A DNA stretch of 64,000 nucleotides from Rhodoferax sp. (GCA_031291295.1 JARLJI010000058.1:1-64000), one strand, 5' to 3'. Shown: positions 25,627 through 34,167, counted from the first letter of the stretch. Notes: generated by a model not told the origin, from the sequence alone. Program-made: numbers and translations.

Positions 25627-26418
25627 TTAGTGGCAAGCCAGGGGATGGGCCATGTGCTGCAAGGCGGGCGCATCAAGTATGCGGATATGGCGCTGTTTGA
25701 CCTCGACGATGCCGTCTTCCGCAAATTTCGAGAATGTGCGGCTGACCGTTTCCAGCTTGAGGCCGAGGTAGCTGCCAATTTCTTCGCGCGTCATGCGCAG
25801 CACCAGTTCGGACGGCGAGAAGCCGCGTGCATGCAGGCGCTGCACCAGATTCAGTAGAAATGCCGCCAACCGTTCTTCGGCGCGCATGCTGCCCAGCAGC
25901 AGCATGACCCCGTGCTCGCGCACGATCTCGCGACTCATGATCTTGTGTACATGACGCTGCAGGGCGTTGACTTCGCGCGACAGCTCCTCGATCCGGTCGA
26001 ATGGCATCACGCAAACCTCGGCGTCCTCCAGTGCGACGGCATTGCAGGTGTGGTGATCGTTAACAATGCCGTCGAGCCCCACGACTTCTCCGGCCATCTG
26101 GAAACCCGTGACCTGATCGCGCCCGTCCTCGGCCGCCACGCAGGTTTTGAAGAAGCCGGTGCGAATGGCATAGAGCGAGGTGAATTTCTCACCATCGCGG
26201 AACAGTGTGGTCCCACGCTTGATCTTGCGCCTTGTGGTCACCAGCTCGTCGATACGATGTAACTCTTCGGCATTCAAGTCCAACGGCATGCACAACTCCC
26301 GCAGGTTGCAGTTGGAGCAGGCAACCCTGATGGTTTGCGGCTTCATGTTGAGCGGTACGACGTCGCCTTTCAAGGCTGCGGCTGGTTCCTTCGTGGAATC
26401 GGCAACGGGAATAAACAT
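25627..26418 (-). CDS. fnr: FNR-type oxygen-sensing transcription regulator
   Basis: 263 residues. The N-terminal cysteines C34-x2-C37-x5-C43 plus C125 match the four ligands of the oxygen-labile [4Fe-4S] cluster of FNR. A cNMP-type beta-barrel covers about 50-160, the dimer helix follows, and a Crp-type winged helix has the recognition helix GLKLETVSRTFSKF; the E-x2-S-R pattern reads TTGAY half-sites. It is divergent from hemN, with an FNR box 50 bases from this start that suggests autoregulation. An internal Met at 25 is an alternative start. Confidence 0.96.
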   Translation of the reverse strand: MFIPVADSTKEPAAALKGDVVPLNMKPQTIRVACSNCNLRELCMPLDLNAEELHRIDELVTTRRKIKRGTTLFRDGEKFTSLYAIRTGFFKTCVAAEDGRDQVTGFQMAGEVVGLDGIVNDHHTCNAVALEDAEVCVMPFDRIEELSREVNALQRHVHKIMSREIVREHGVMLLLGSMRAEERLAAFLLNLVQRLHARGFSPSELVLRMTREEIGSYLGLKLETVSRTFSKFAEDGIVEVKQRHIRILDAPALQHMAHPLACH

Positions 26419-26468
26419 GCAATCCTCCTGATATAGCTCAATTGTTGGTGAGCAAGTATCGACTCAGA

Positions 26469-26482
26469 TTGACTTATGTCAA
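26469..26482 (+). promoter_or_regulatory. FNR box TTGAC-TTAT-GTCAA between fnr and hemN
   Basis: A full FNR palindrome, extended to GATTGAC/GTCAATC, in the divergent region. It is 50 bases from the fnr start and 55 from the hemN start, so it could control both. Confidence 0.88.
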
Positions 26483-26537
26483 TCAACTTTCGGGCAATCG
26501 ACGGCACAGTCGGGCATGTAAAAATAGGATGCCGTTG

Positions 26538-27920
26538 ATGAATGTTGTCTCGCCCGAGCTACTCGCCCAATTTGACGTGCCGGGGCCGCGCTACACCTCC
26601 TATCCGACCGCAGATCGCTTTGTCGAGGCGTTTACTGTAGACGATTATGAGCGGGCACTCAAGCAGCGCCGCAACGGAGGTGTTGCGATGGCGTTGCCGC
26701 TGTCGATTTATGTGCACATCCCGTTTTGCGAGTCGCTGTGTTACTACTGTGCCTGCAACAAAATCATTACAAAACACCATGAGCGGGCCGAACCCTATTT
26801 GCGCTACCTGAATCGTGAAATCGATCTTCACACGGCGCAGTTGGGACGGGGCCAGGTCGTCAGCCAGCTGCATCTGGGCGGTGGCAGTCCGACCTTTCTC
26901 AACGATGCCGAGTTGCGCGAGTTGATGGGGATGCTGCGGCGCAGCTTCTCGCTGGCAGCGGGGGGGGAGTATTCCATTGAGATTGATCCGCGAACCGTGG
27001 ACGCTTCGCGCCTTGCGACATTGGCGGAACTTGGCTTCAATCGCCTGAGTTTTGGTGTGCAGGATTTCGATCCAGCGGTCCAGAAGGCCGTGCACCGTGT
27101 GCAGCCGGCCGAAGATGTGTTCGCGCTGATGCAGGCCGCCCGGCAGCTGGATTTCGATTCCATCAACGTGGACCTGATCTACGGTTTGCCCAGGCAAACG
27201 CCCGAGTCGTTCGACCGTACGCTGGCCCAGGTGGTGGAGTTGCGGCCGGACCGCATCGCGCTGTATGCCTATGCCCACCTGCCGGAACGCTTCAAGCCGC
27301 AGCGCCGCATCGCCGCGGTGGATTTGCCGACGGGAGGTGCCAAGATCGCCATGCTGTCGCGCTCGATTTCGGCGTTGTCGGAGGCCGGCTATGTGTATGT
27401 CGGCATGGATCATTTTGCGTTGCCGAACGATGCGCTGGCGGTGGCCAGGCGCCAGGGCCGGCTGCACCGCAACTTTCAGGGCTATAGCACGCAGCCCGAT
27501 TGCGACCTGATTGCGCTGGGGGTGTCGGCGATTGGCCGCGTCGGGGCTACCTACAGCCAGAACGCCAAGACGCTCGTCGAGTACTACGATCACCTCGACC
27601 AGGGCCGTTTGCCCATCGTACGGGGCTTGGCGCTGAACCGCGACGATCTGGTACGTCGCGCCGTCATCATGGCGTTGATGTGTCAGGGGGAGGTTCAGTT
27701 TGAGCCTGTCGAGCTGGCGTTCCTGATAGATTTTCGGCGCTACTTTGCCCCGGAAATGGAGGCCTTGCAGGCACTTGCGCAGCAGGGCCTGGTCGTGTTC
27801 AACGACTCGGGTATCGAGGTCACCGAGCAGGGCTGGTTTTTTGTGCGTGCCGTTGCCATGGTGTTTGACCGCTATTTGCAGGCGGACCGCAACCGCGCGC
27901 GCTATTCCAGAATCATCTGA
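26538..27920 (+). CDS. hemN: Oxygen-independent coproporphyrinogen III oxidase
   Basis: 460 residues from the ATG at 26538, chosen because AGGA lies 8 bases upstream; an ATG at 26529 is possible. It is a radical-SAM enzyme with C64-x3-C68-x2-C71 in IPFCESLCYYCACNK, plus C73. The early motif is PRYTSYPTA, and the C-terminal HemN domain begins near 370. It makes protoporphyrinogen IX without oxygen. The position next to fnr behind an FNR box is classical. Confidence 0.96.
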   Translation: MNVVSPELLAQFDVPGPRYTSYPTADRFVEAFTVDDYERALKQRRNGGVAMALPLSIYVHIPFCESLCYYCACNKIITKHHERAEPYLRYLNREIDLHTAQLGRGQVVSQLHLGGGSPTFLNDAELRELMGMLRRSFSLAAGGEYSIEIDPRTVDASRLATLAELGFNRLSFGVQDFDPAVQKAVHRVQPAEDVFALMQAARQLDFDSINVDLIYGLPRQTPESFDRTLAQVVELRPDRIALYAYAHLPERFKPQRRIAAVDLPTGGAKIAMLSRSISALSEAGYVYVGMDHFALPNDALAVARRQGRLHRNFQGYSTQPDCDLIALGVSAIGRVGATYSQNAKTLVEYYDHLDQGRLPIVRGLALNRDDLVRRAVIMALMCQGEVQFEPVELAFLIDFRRYFAPEMEALQALAQQGLVVFNDSGIEVTEQGWFFVRAVAMVFDRYLQADRNRARYSRII

Positions 27921-27930
27921 CGCCTGGCCT

Positions 27931-28614
27931 ATGCAGAGCTCACTCGCCGTGACGGCATTGCTGATGGGTCTGGTGGGCGGGCCGCACTGCCTTGCTATGT
28001 GCGGTGCCGCCTGCGCGGGCCTTGGGGGCCTTGGGCAAGCGGCCGGTGCGCGCCAAGCCTTCGCCATCGGAACATTCCAGCTGGGGCGGTTGCTGGGCTA
28101 CTCCGCGCTGGGTGCGGTTGCAGCCGCTTCGCTGCAGGGGGTTGGCTGGCTGAGTACCCAGTCGGCAGCCTTGCGGCCGGTCTGGACGCTATTTCATGTG
28201 GCGGCCGTCGTGATGGGACTGGCCTTGCTGTGGCAGGCTCGCCAGCCCGCCTGGCTGGAGGCGCCTGCCCGCAAGGTCTGGAGCAAGGTCAGGGCAATCA
28301 ATTCCGCGTGGGGGCGCGGCGGCCCCCTGGTGGTCGGCGCGCTGTGGACGTTCCTGCCGTGCGGCCTGCTTTATTCGGCGTTGCTGGTGGCCGCATTGAC
28401 GAGCCACCCACTGGAAGGCGCGGCGGTCATGGCGCTTTTTGCGCTCGGCAGCAGTGTCTCACTCATGGCCGGCCCCTGGCTGTTGCTGCGCCTGCATGGC
28501 GGCTCAGGCCAGTGGGGCATCCGGCTGGCAGGGGTTGCTTTGGCCGCTACCTCGGGCTGGGCACTGTGGATGGGTTTTGCGCACAATGCGGCGCCGTGGT
28601 GTCTCACATCCTGA
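27931..28614 (+). CDS. Sulfite-exporter TauE/SafE-family (UreH/SafE-like) membrane protein
   Basis: 227 residues with six helices. It has a GLVGGPHCLAMCGAACAG motif near the N-terminus and LVVGALWTFLPCGLLYSALL in the middle, each with a conserved Cys, a pattern common to the 'sulfite exporter TauE/SafE' family proteins found in cbb3 assembly clusters. There the second motif is thought to carry copper or thiols; sulfite export is not established for this subgroup. It starts 10 bases after hemN stops. Confidence 0.85.
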   Translation: MQSSLAVTALLMGLVGGPHCLAMCGAACAGLGGLGQAAGARQAFAIGTFQLGRLLGYSALGAVAAASLQGVGWLSTQSAALRPVWTLFHVAAVVMGLALLWQARQPAWLEAPARKVWSKVRAINSAWGRGGPLVVGALWTFLPCGLLYSALLVAALTSHPLEGAAVMALFALGSSVSLMAGPWLLLRLHGGSGQWGIRLAGVALAATSGWALWMGFAHNAAPWCLTS

Positions 28615-28650
28615 GGGTTTTCGGCCCGCTGGTGCGGGCGCGGCGGGAAT

Positions 28651-28827
28651 AGGGTGTCTGCGAGTGCCACCGGACCCTCATCCTGAACCGGGGTTCAGGT
28701 GGGCGAGGGCAGCCTGGCGTTGGGTTCATCTGACGCGAGATGATCACGCTCACCAGGCGATGTACCAAGCCCGAGCTCTAAGAGCATTGGTTCAAGGAAA
28801 TATAAAGCCCGATACGCACCGCAGACC
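28651..28827 (-). ncRNA. ssrS: 6S RNA
   Basis: The minus strand can fold as a long, interrupted rod. The 5' GGTCTGCGGTGC pairs with 3' GCACTCGCAGACACC to close it, and the 3' half contains CCTGAACC-CC-GGTTCAGG, equivalent to the CCTTGAACC hairpin in E. coli 6S RNA. CGCCTGGTGAGCGTG recalls the conserved GGTGAGC segment of E. coli. A -10-like TACAAT lies at 28833-28838. The gene sits directly downstream of zapA, the usual place of ssrS. The 5' and 3' ends are estimates. 6S RNA binds sigma-70 RNA polymerase in stationary phase. Confidence 0.72.
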
Positions 28828-28866
28828 GCTTCATTGTAGGCGCAGATGCGCCCCTGCGGGGAGCTT

Positions 28867-29208
28867 TTAAAGCAGGTGGCCGTCGCCGGAAAGCGCACTG
28901 TCCAGGCGCTCGATCAAGGACATGAGGCGGGGATCCTGGGCGCCGCTCTCAAGCTCATGCGAGCTTGCAGGTGGAGCCGCTGCGGCCATGGCCTGCACTG
29001 CCGCAGCGCTTTGCTGCGAAAACTCGGAAGCCAGGTTCAGCGCCGCCAGCACGGCGATGCGATCGCGCGCCCTGACCTTGCCTGCATCGCGAATCTTGCA
29101 CATGGCGGAGTCGACGCGTTCCACGGCATCGAGCAGGCTCGACTCGCCGCCTTCGGGGCAGCCCAGCAAATAGCTTTGCCCCATGATCTGCACTTCGAGT
29201 TGCTTCAT
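28867..29208 (-). CDS. zapA: Cell-division protein ZapA
   Basis: 113 residues. The N-terminal strand-helix MKQLEVQIMGQSYLLGCPEG is the ZapA signature, followed by a helix with VDSAMCKIRDAGKVRARDRIAVLAALNLASEF and a C-terminal coiled coil. ZapA cross-links FtsZ filaments at the Z ring. It overlaps the upstream coiled-coil gene by 4 bases and is followed by 6S RNA. Confidence 0.93.
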   Translation of the reverse strand: MKQLEVQIMGQSYLLGCPEGGESSLLDAVERVDSAMCKIRDAGKVRARDRIAVLAALNLASEFSQQSAAAVQAMAAAAPPASSHELESGAQDPRLMSLIERLDSALSGDGHLL

Positions 29209-29435
29209 CCGGCATCCTTCTGGGTCGCGCCCGCACCTGATTCAGGCAGGCGCTCGAGCAGCGCATCCACGCGTGCGCGCGCCGCGCTCAGGCGTGACTT
29301 CAAAGAGTCGCGCTCGTGCGTGAGGGTTTCCACTTGTTCGGTGAGCAAAGCATTCGTGCGCTGCAGTTCGCCGTAACGCATGAGCAGGCGCTCGACGCGC
29401 TCTGCAATCTGATCGATGGGGGTCGGATTTGCCAT
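29205..29435 (-). CDS. Small coiled-coil protein upstream of zapA (ZapB-like/TIGR02449 type)
   Basis: 76 residues forming one coiled coil (about 8-62): IDQIAERVERLLMRYGELQ, then TNALLTEQVETLTHERDSLK. It has no enzymatic motif. A protein of this kind precedes zapA in many beta- and gamma-proteobacteria and is thought to help division-site organisation. It is translationally coupled to zapA through an ATGA overlap. Confidence 0.8.
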   Translation of the reverse strand: MANPTPIDQIAERVERLLMRYGELQRTNALLTEQVETLTHERDSLKSRLSAARARVDALLERLPESGAGATQKDAG

Positions 29436-29488
29436 GGACTCTTTGGTGATTCAATACCAATTGTAGGGTTTGTCACAGTTTTAGACTT

Positions 29489-29494
29489 TACAAT
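29489..29494 (+). promoter_or_regulatory. Candidate -10 box TACAAT ahead of the cobalamin riboswitch
   Basis: TTTACAAT lies just before the folded leader. A matching -35 is poor: TTGTCA at 29470 is only 13 bases away and TTGTAG at 29461 is 22 away. The call rests mainly on position. Confidence 0.35.
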
Positions 29495-29499
29495 TGCTG

Positions 29500-29722
29500 C
29501 GTTGGTGCTCGCGGTGTGGTTCACATGCCGCAGTTCAACGGGAAGCAGGAGGGCGCGCTGCCAACAGCAAGCCTAACCTGCGCTGCCCCCGCAACGGTAA
29601 GCGGACGAATCCCTACGGATTCGGTTTGCCGGTCACATAGCCACTGGGCGTTTTGAACACACGCCTGGGAAGGCGACCCGCAAATTGCTCCGCCAGCCCG
29701 GATACCGGCCATCAAGGTGGCG
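29500..29722 (+). promoter_or_regulatory. Cobalamin (AdoCbl) riboswitch
   Basis: The leader holds the core landmarks in order: an early GGTG stem region, AACGGGAAGC, the CTGCCCCCGCAACGGTAAGC block (29583-29602) and a B12 box at 29695-29710 (AGCCCGGATACCGGCC, resembling the consensus AGCCAGGAGACCTGCC). It lies about 90 bases before btuB. It should turn off expression of the TonB receptor, and perhaps of the genes behind it, when cobalamin is plentiful. Confidence 0.93.
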
Positions 29723-29808
29723 GCCATGGCTTATCAAGCCTGGCTGCTTGTTACGCCCAAGCACTGGCGGGGACGCCGGTGAGGGCTTTTTTGCGGATTG
29801 TTCCCTTC

Positions 29809-31674
29809 ATGAAAACCTGTCTTTCCCGTGCGCGCCTTGCCGTGCTGCCGCTGGCATTGAGCGCCGCGTTTCCCGTGCTGGCGCAAAACCAGCCCGCCTC
29901 TTCGTTGCAGGAAACCGTGGTGACCGCCAGCCGCATCGAGCAGTCGGTGCAGGACGCCTTGCCGGCCACCACCCTGATCACGCGCGCCGACATCGACCGC
30001 GCCCAGACGCCGGATTTGCCGACCCTGCTCAGTACCGTGGCAGGCGTGCAGATCGCCCAGACCGGCGGCATGGGCTCGTCCTCCAGCATCTTCATCCGTG
30101 GCGCCAACGCGAACCACACGCTGGTGCTGGTCGATGGCGTGCCGATCAACAACGCGACGGTCGGGACTGCGTCGCTGGAGAACTTTCCGCTGGCCATGGT
30201 CGACCACATCGAAATTGTGCGCGGCAATGTCTCGGCCATCTACGGCAGCGCGGCCCTGGGCGGCGTGATCCAGATATTCACACGTGAAGCTACCGGCAAG
30301 CCGCAGCTCAGCGTGTCCAGCCAGGTCGGGTCCTACGGCACGGCGCAGATCGACGCCAGCGGATCGGTCAAGCTGGCGTCCGGCACCAGTCTTTCGGCCA
30401 CTGCGGAAGCGCTGAACAACAGAGGTTTCCCGGCCATCAACGCGGCCCAAACGCCTGGCGCGCTGTCCGACGATGACGGCTACACTCGCCGTGCACTGGG
30501 CTTCGCCCTGCGTCAGGATCTGGGCGATGGCAACAGCGTCGGGTTGCGCCTGCGTGACGCCAGCGGCACGCTTCAATACGATCCGGAGCAGAGTCCCGAC
30601 ACCCAGACCTTCAAGTCGAAGTACGCGGAAACCGGTGCCGTCATCGACGGCAAGTTCAAGCTGGGACAAGGCCTAGAGCTGACCGCTGCCTTGACCAACA
30701 GCGAAGACAAGTGGAGCGACATTGCCGACGCTTCAGGCTACTTCAACTCCGTCAGCAATGGCGGCAACCTCGGACTGCTATGGCAGTTTGCGCCGGGCCA
30801 GCGCCTCACCGCCGGGATCGAGACCACCCAGCAATCGGTGCAAAGCGACACCCTGTTTACCGGCACCAGCCGGACCGAGAACAGCGTGCGGCTGGGCTAC
30901 CTGGGCCAGTTCGGCGAGGGGAGCCGGCATGAACTGCAGCTGAATGTGCGCTCGGACCACTACAGCGACTTCGGCACCGCCAATACCGGCCTGGTCGGCT
31001 ACGCCTATCGGCTGACTGACGCCTGGCGGGTCAATGCCTCGTACTCCACCGGCTTCAACGCCCCGACGTTTGACCAGCTCTACTATCCGGGCTACAGCAA
31101 TCCCAACTTGTCGCCCGAGCAGCTCAAATCCAGCGAACTGGGCTTGCAATACGCCGTGGGCGGGCAGCAAGTTCGGGCCGTGGTGTTTCACAACGAGTAC
31201 ACCGACCTGATTGCGCTGAACAGCGTCTATGTGCCTTTCAACATTGGTCGCGCGCGCAATGACGGCGTCGAACTCAGTTATCAGGGGAATTTTGGCGGTA
31301 CCCGCCTGCACGCGGATTTGACGCTGCAAGATCCCAAAGACCTGGTGACTGATGCCCAGCTGGCCCGACGTGGCCGCACGCTGGCGCATCTGGGCGCCAG
31401 CCGGGATGTGGGGGCCTGGACCTTTGGCGGCGAAGTGCGCTACAGCTCCAGCAGCCCTGATACCTCCTACAACCTGAATACCTTCGCAACGGCCCCGGTG
31501 ACCCTGCCGGCCTACGCGGTGGCTGGCCTGACGGCCAGCTACAAAATCAGTCCGGAATGGACGGCCTTTGGCCGGGTGGACAATTTGTTCAACAGCAACT
31601 ACGAAACAGTTTATGGCTACAACCAGCCGGGACGGGGTTTGTATGTCGGCCTGCGCTGGCAACCCAGGTTCTGA
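29809..31674 (+). CDS. btuB: TonB-dependent vitamin B12 receptor
   Basis: 621 residues. A signal peptide (about 1-25, LPLALSAAFPVLAQ) is followed by the TonB box in LQETVVTASR and a plug domain (about 45-150) with IFIRGANANHTLVLVDGVPINN and YGSAALGGVIQIFTR. A 22-strand barrel ends at an aromatic residue (LRWQPRF). The ATG at 29809 is preferred because an upstream in-frame ATG lies inside the riboswitch. The riboswitch and the cobU/btuFCD genes behind it identify cobalamin as the substrate. Confidence 0.93.
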   Translation: MKTCLSRARLAVLPLALSAAFPVLAQNQPASSLQETVVTASRIEQSVQDALPATTLITRADIDRAQTPDLPTLLSTVAGVQIAQTGGMGSSSSIFIRGANANHTLVLVDGVPINNATVGTASLENFPLAMVDHIEIVRGNVSAIYGSAALGGVIQIFTREATGKPQLSVSSQVGSYGTAQIDASGSVKLASGTSLSATAEALNNRGFPAINAAQTPGALSDDDGYTRRALGFALRQDLGDGNSVGLRLRDASGTLQYDPEQSPDTQTFKSKYAETGAVIDGKFKLGQGLELTAALTNSEDKWSDIADASGYFNSVSNGGNLGLLWQFAPGQRLTAGIETTQQSVQSDTLFTGTSRTENSVRLGYLGQFGEGSRHELQLNVRSDHYSDFGTANTGLVGYAYRLTDAWRVNASYSTGFNAPTFDQLYYPGYSNPNLSPEQLKSSELGLQYAVGGQQVRAVVFHNEYTDLIALNSVYVPFNIGRARNDGVELSYQGNFGGTRLHADLTLQDPKDLVTDAQLARRGRTLAHLGASRDVGAWTFGGEVRYSSSSPDTSYNLNTFATAPVTLPAYAVAGLTASYKISPEWTAFGRVDNLFNSNYETVYGYNQPGRGLYVGLRWQPRF

Positions 31675-31848
31675 GCCGGCCCGCTGCCCGGCCATCCTGG
31701 TCGGCGCCGCGCCCGATGCGGGCGAAGCCCTGTCCTTTTGTAAGGTAGGCAGCATCCGCGCCAGCTACTTCCACGCGTGGTTTGGGTCCAATCCACAGGC
31801 GGTGGCGGCCTAGTTCACGCGCCAGACCGGTACCGGGGAAGCTATTTC

Positions 31849-32670
31849 ATGAGCGTCTTGAATTTCGGTTTGCAGAACGGCCCGCAGCGCATCGTCTGCA
31901 TGACCGAAGAAACCACCGAGTGGCTTTACCTGCTGGGCGAAGAGGCCCGCATCGTCGGTATCTCGGGCTACACCGTGCGACCGCGCCGCGCGCGTGAGGA
32001 TAAGCCCAAGGTCAGCGCCTTCATCAACGCGAAGATCGACAAGATCCTGGCCTTGAAACCCGACTGCGTATTCGGCTTTTCCGATCTGCAGGCCGATATT
32101 GCGGCCGAGCTGATTCGCCACGGCGTGCAGGTCACGGTCTTCAACCAGCGCAGCGTGGCCGAGATTTTCTCCATGATGAGCCAGGTCGCCGCCATGGTGG
32201 GGCAGGTGGAGCGCGGGCAAGTTCTCATGCAGACCATGCTGGAGAAGCTGCAAGCCTTAGAGAAGGCAGCCGCTGCCTTGCCGCGCCGCCCGCGCGTGTT
32301 TTTCGAGGAGTGGGACGAGCCGCACATCAGCGCGATCCGCTGGGTCTCCGAGCTGATCGGCATCGCGGGCGGCGACGACTGCTTTCCCGAACTGGCGACG
32401 CAATCCATGGGCAAGAACCGCATCATTGCCGATGGCTCCGAGATTGTGCGGCGCAACCCCGACATCATCATCGGCTCATGGTGCGGCAAGAAGTTCCGGC
32501 CCGAGAAAGTGGCAGCACGCGCGGGCTGGCAGGACGTGAACGCGGTGCGCAATGGCCAGCTGTTCGCGGTCAAGTCCGCCGACATCCTGCAACCCGGCCC
32601 GGCCGCATTGACCGATGGGGTGGCGCACCTGCACCGCATCATCATGGCGTGGAGTGCCCAGCATGGCTGA
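31849..32670 (+). CDS. Cobalamin-binding-protein-like (BtuF fold) without signal peptide
   Basis: 273 residues. The fold is that of periplasmic B12/iron-siderophore binding proteins (PBP class III): PQRIVCMTEETTEWLYLLGE, then RIVGISGYTV, the long linker helix at about 120-150 and WVSELIGIAGGDDCFPEL. Yet it starts SVLNFGLQNGPQRIV, with no secretion signal. GGGGAAGC precedes the start. It may be a cytoplasmic member of the family or use another export route. A normal BtuF with signal is encoded at 33304. It overlaps cobU by 8 bases. Confidence 0.8.
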   Translation: MSVLNFGLQNGPQRIVCMTEETTEWLYLLGEEARIVGISGYTVRPRRAREDKPKVSAFINAKIDKILALKPDCVFGFSDLQADIAAELIRHGVQVTVFNQRSVAEIFSMMSQVAAMVGQVERGQVLMQTMLEKLQALEKAAAALPRRPRVFFEEWDEPHISAIRWVSELIGIAGGDDCFPELATQSMGKNRIIADGSEIVRRNPDIIIGSWCGKKFRPEKVAARAGWQDVNAVRNGQLFAVKSADILQPGPAALTDGVAHLHRIIMAWSAQHG

Positions 32671-33307
32671 GTCGTTGGCACTGGCCCGCAGCGAATTGAT
32701 CCTGGGCGGCCAGAAGAGCGGCAAGTCGCGCCGCGCCGAAACGCTCGCAGCCGCGTGGCTGGCGCAATCCACGGATCACCGCGCCATCTTCATCGCCACC
32801 GCCCGAGCGGGGGACGATGAAATGCGCCAACGCATCGCGCGGCATCGGCAGGACCGGGCCGCTCGCGTGCCGGGCATGAGCACGGTGGAAGAGCCGCTGC
32901 AACTGGCGCAGGCGATGCAGGCGCACGGCCGGGCCGACACGCTGCTGGTCATCGACTGCCTGACGCTGTGGCTGACCAACGCGCTGATGCCGGCCGCCGA
33001 CCTTGCTGAACCCCCGGTTCCAGGTGACGCCAATAATTCGGAATTTAAGAAAAAAGTGCCTGAAACCCTTGATGTGTCTTCACAGATAGCTATGGTTTCA
33101 GGAGCAATCCGCAACGCACCCGGCCCCGTGGTGCTGGTCAGCAACGAGATCGGGCAGGGCGTAATTCCGCTGGGGCGCGAGGTGCGCGCCTTCGTCGATG
33201 CGCTGGGGCGGCTCAACCAGGGCGTGGCACAGGCGTGCCAGCGCGTCACGCTGATGGTGGCCGGTGTACCCGTCCCGATCAAGGACAGCGCGGGGAACGC
33301 TTCATGA
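32663..33307 (+). CDS. cobU: Adenosylcobinamide kinase/guanylyltransferase CobU, with an inserted repeat
   Basis: 214 residues, about 30 longer than typical. The P-loop GGQKSGKS, the ARAGDDEMRQRIARH motif holding the guanylylated histidine, and DCLTLWLTNAL and VLVSNEIGQGVIPLGREVR are all present. Between the last two lies an AT-rich, in-frame insert (about 33031-33105) encoding NNSEFKKKVPETLDVSSQ, which is not part of the family. The insert sits in a loop that varies among relatives, so the enzyme may remain active. Its stop overlaps btuF. Confidence 0.9.
   Translation: MAESLALARSELILGGQKSGKSRRAETLAAAWLAQSTDHRAIFIATARAGDDEMRQRIARHRQDRAARVPGMSTVEEPLQLAQAMQAHGRADTLLVIDCLTLWLTNALMPAADLAEPPVPGDANNSEFKKKVPETLDVSSQIAMVSGAIRNAPGPVVLVSNEIGQGVIPLGREVRAFVDALGRLNQGVAQACQRVTLMVAGVPVPIKDSAGNAS
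33031..33105 (-). repeat. AT-rich palindromic repeat inserted in frame in cobU
   Basis: Base composition drops sharply here. The insert contains a perfect 9-bp inverted repeat, CCTGAAACC (33059-33067) and GGTTTCAGG (33094-33102). Read on the minus strand it shares blocks (ATAGCT, an AAGGGTTTCA/AAGGGCTTGA block, TTTCTTAAA) with the repeat at 55376-55450. It looks like a short non-autonomous repeat family. Confidence 0.6.
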
Positions 33308-34167
33308 AGAAACTGCTCGCGCTGCTGCTGGCGTGGTGCGCGCTGTTGGGCTCGCAGGCCGTGTCGGCGCTGCAAGTCACCGACGACCGCGGCGTGGTGG
33401 TCACGCTGGCCCGGCCGCCGCAGCGCATCGTGAGCCTGCTGCCGTCGCTGACCGAGAGCGTGTGCGAGCTCGGCGCCTGTGCGCGCCTGGTGGGGGTCGA
33501 CCGCTATTCCAACTATCCGGCCACCGTGCGCGCCCTGCCGCAGATGGGCGGCGGGCTCGACCCCAACATCGAGGCCATCGTCGCGCTGATGCCCGATGTG
33601 GTGCTGCTGGCCACCTCGTCGCGCGCCAGCCAGCGGCTCGAATCGCTGGGCCTCAAGGTGGTGGCGCTGGAGCCCAAAAGCTATGCCGATGTGCGCCGCG
33701 TGCTGAACAAGGTCGGCCAGGTGCTGGCCGTGCCCGATGCGCAACGCGTCTGGCGCGTGATCGATGCCGGCGTGTCGGCGGCCGCGCAGTCGCTGCCGGC
33801 GCGGGTCCGCAACACGCGGGTTTATTTCGAGGTCAACCGCGGACCCTACGCGGCCGGCGCGTCGTCCTTCATGGGCGAGACCCTGACGCGCCTTGGCGTG
33901 AAGAACATCGTTCCGGCGGCGCTCGGGCCGTTCCCCAAACTCAGCCCCGAATACGTGGTGCGCGCCAATCCGGACCTGATCATGATCGGCGAGCGCGACG
34001 CGCAGGACCTGGCGCAACGCCCCGGCTGGGCCGGGATGCGCGCGATGCGCGAGCAGCGTATCTGCGTGTTCACGCCGGAGCAGATCGACGTGCTGATCCG
34101 TCCCGGTCCGCGCATGGCACAGGCCGCGCGCCTGATGGCGCAATGCCTGCTGGACAAGGCGCCATGA
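33304..34167 (+). CDS. btuF: Periplasmic vitamin B12-binding protein
   Basis: 287 residues. A signal peptide covers about 1-22 (LALLLAWCALLGSQAVSA). The class III PBP fold is seen in RIVSLLPSLTESVCELGACARLVGVDRYSNYP, a classic BtuF opening (in pieces), the linker helix near 130-160 and GASSFMGETLTRLGVKNIVP. It delivers cobalamin to BtuCD. It is linked by ATGA overlaps to cobU before and btuC after. Confidence 0.92.
   Translation: MKKLLALLLAWCALLGSQAVSALQVTDDRGVVVTLARPPQRIVSLLPSLTESVCELGACARLVGVDRYSNYPATVRALPQMGGGLDPNIEAIVALMPDVVLLATSSRASQRLESLGLKVVALEPKSYADVRRVLNKVGQVLAVPDAQRVWRVIDAGVSAAAQSLPARVRNTRVYFEVNRGPYAAGASSFMGETLTRLGVKNIVPAALGPFPKLSPEYVVRANPDLIMIGERDAQDLAQRPGWAGMRAMREQRICVFTPEQIDVLIRPGPRMAQAARLMAQCLLDKAP

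Noticed and set aside
28695..28898. A 67-residue minus-strand frame after zapA
   Set aside because: The interval matches 6S RNA in sequence landmarks, fold and location.
29653..29808. A 52-residue N-terminal extension of BtuB
   Set aside because: It would be encoded by the riboswitch itself; a proper signal peptide begins at 29809.
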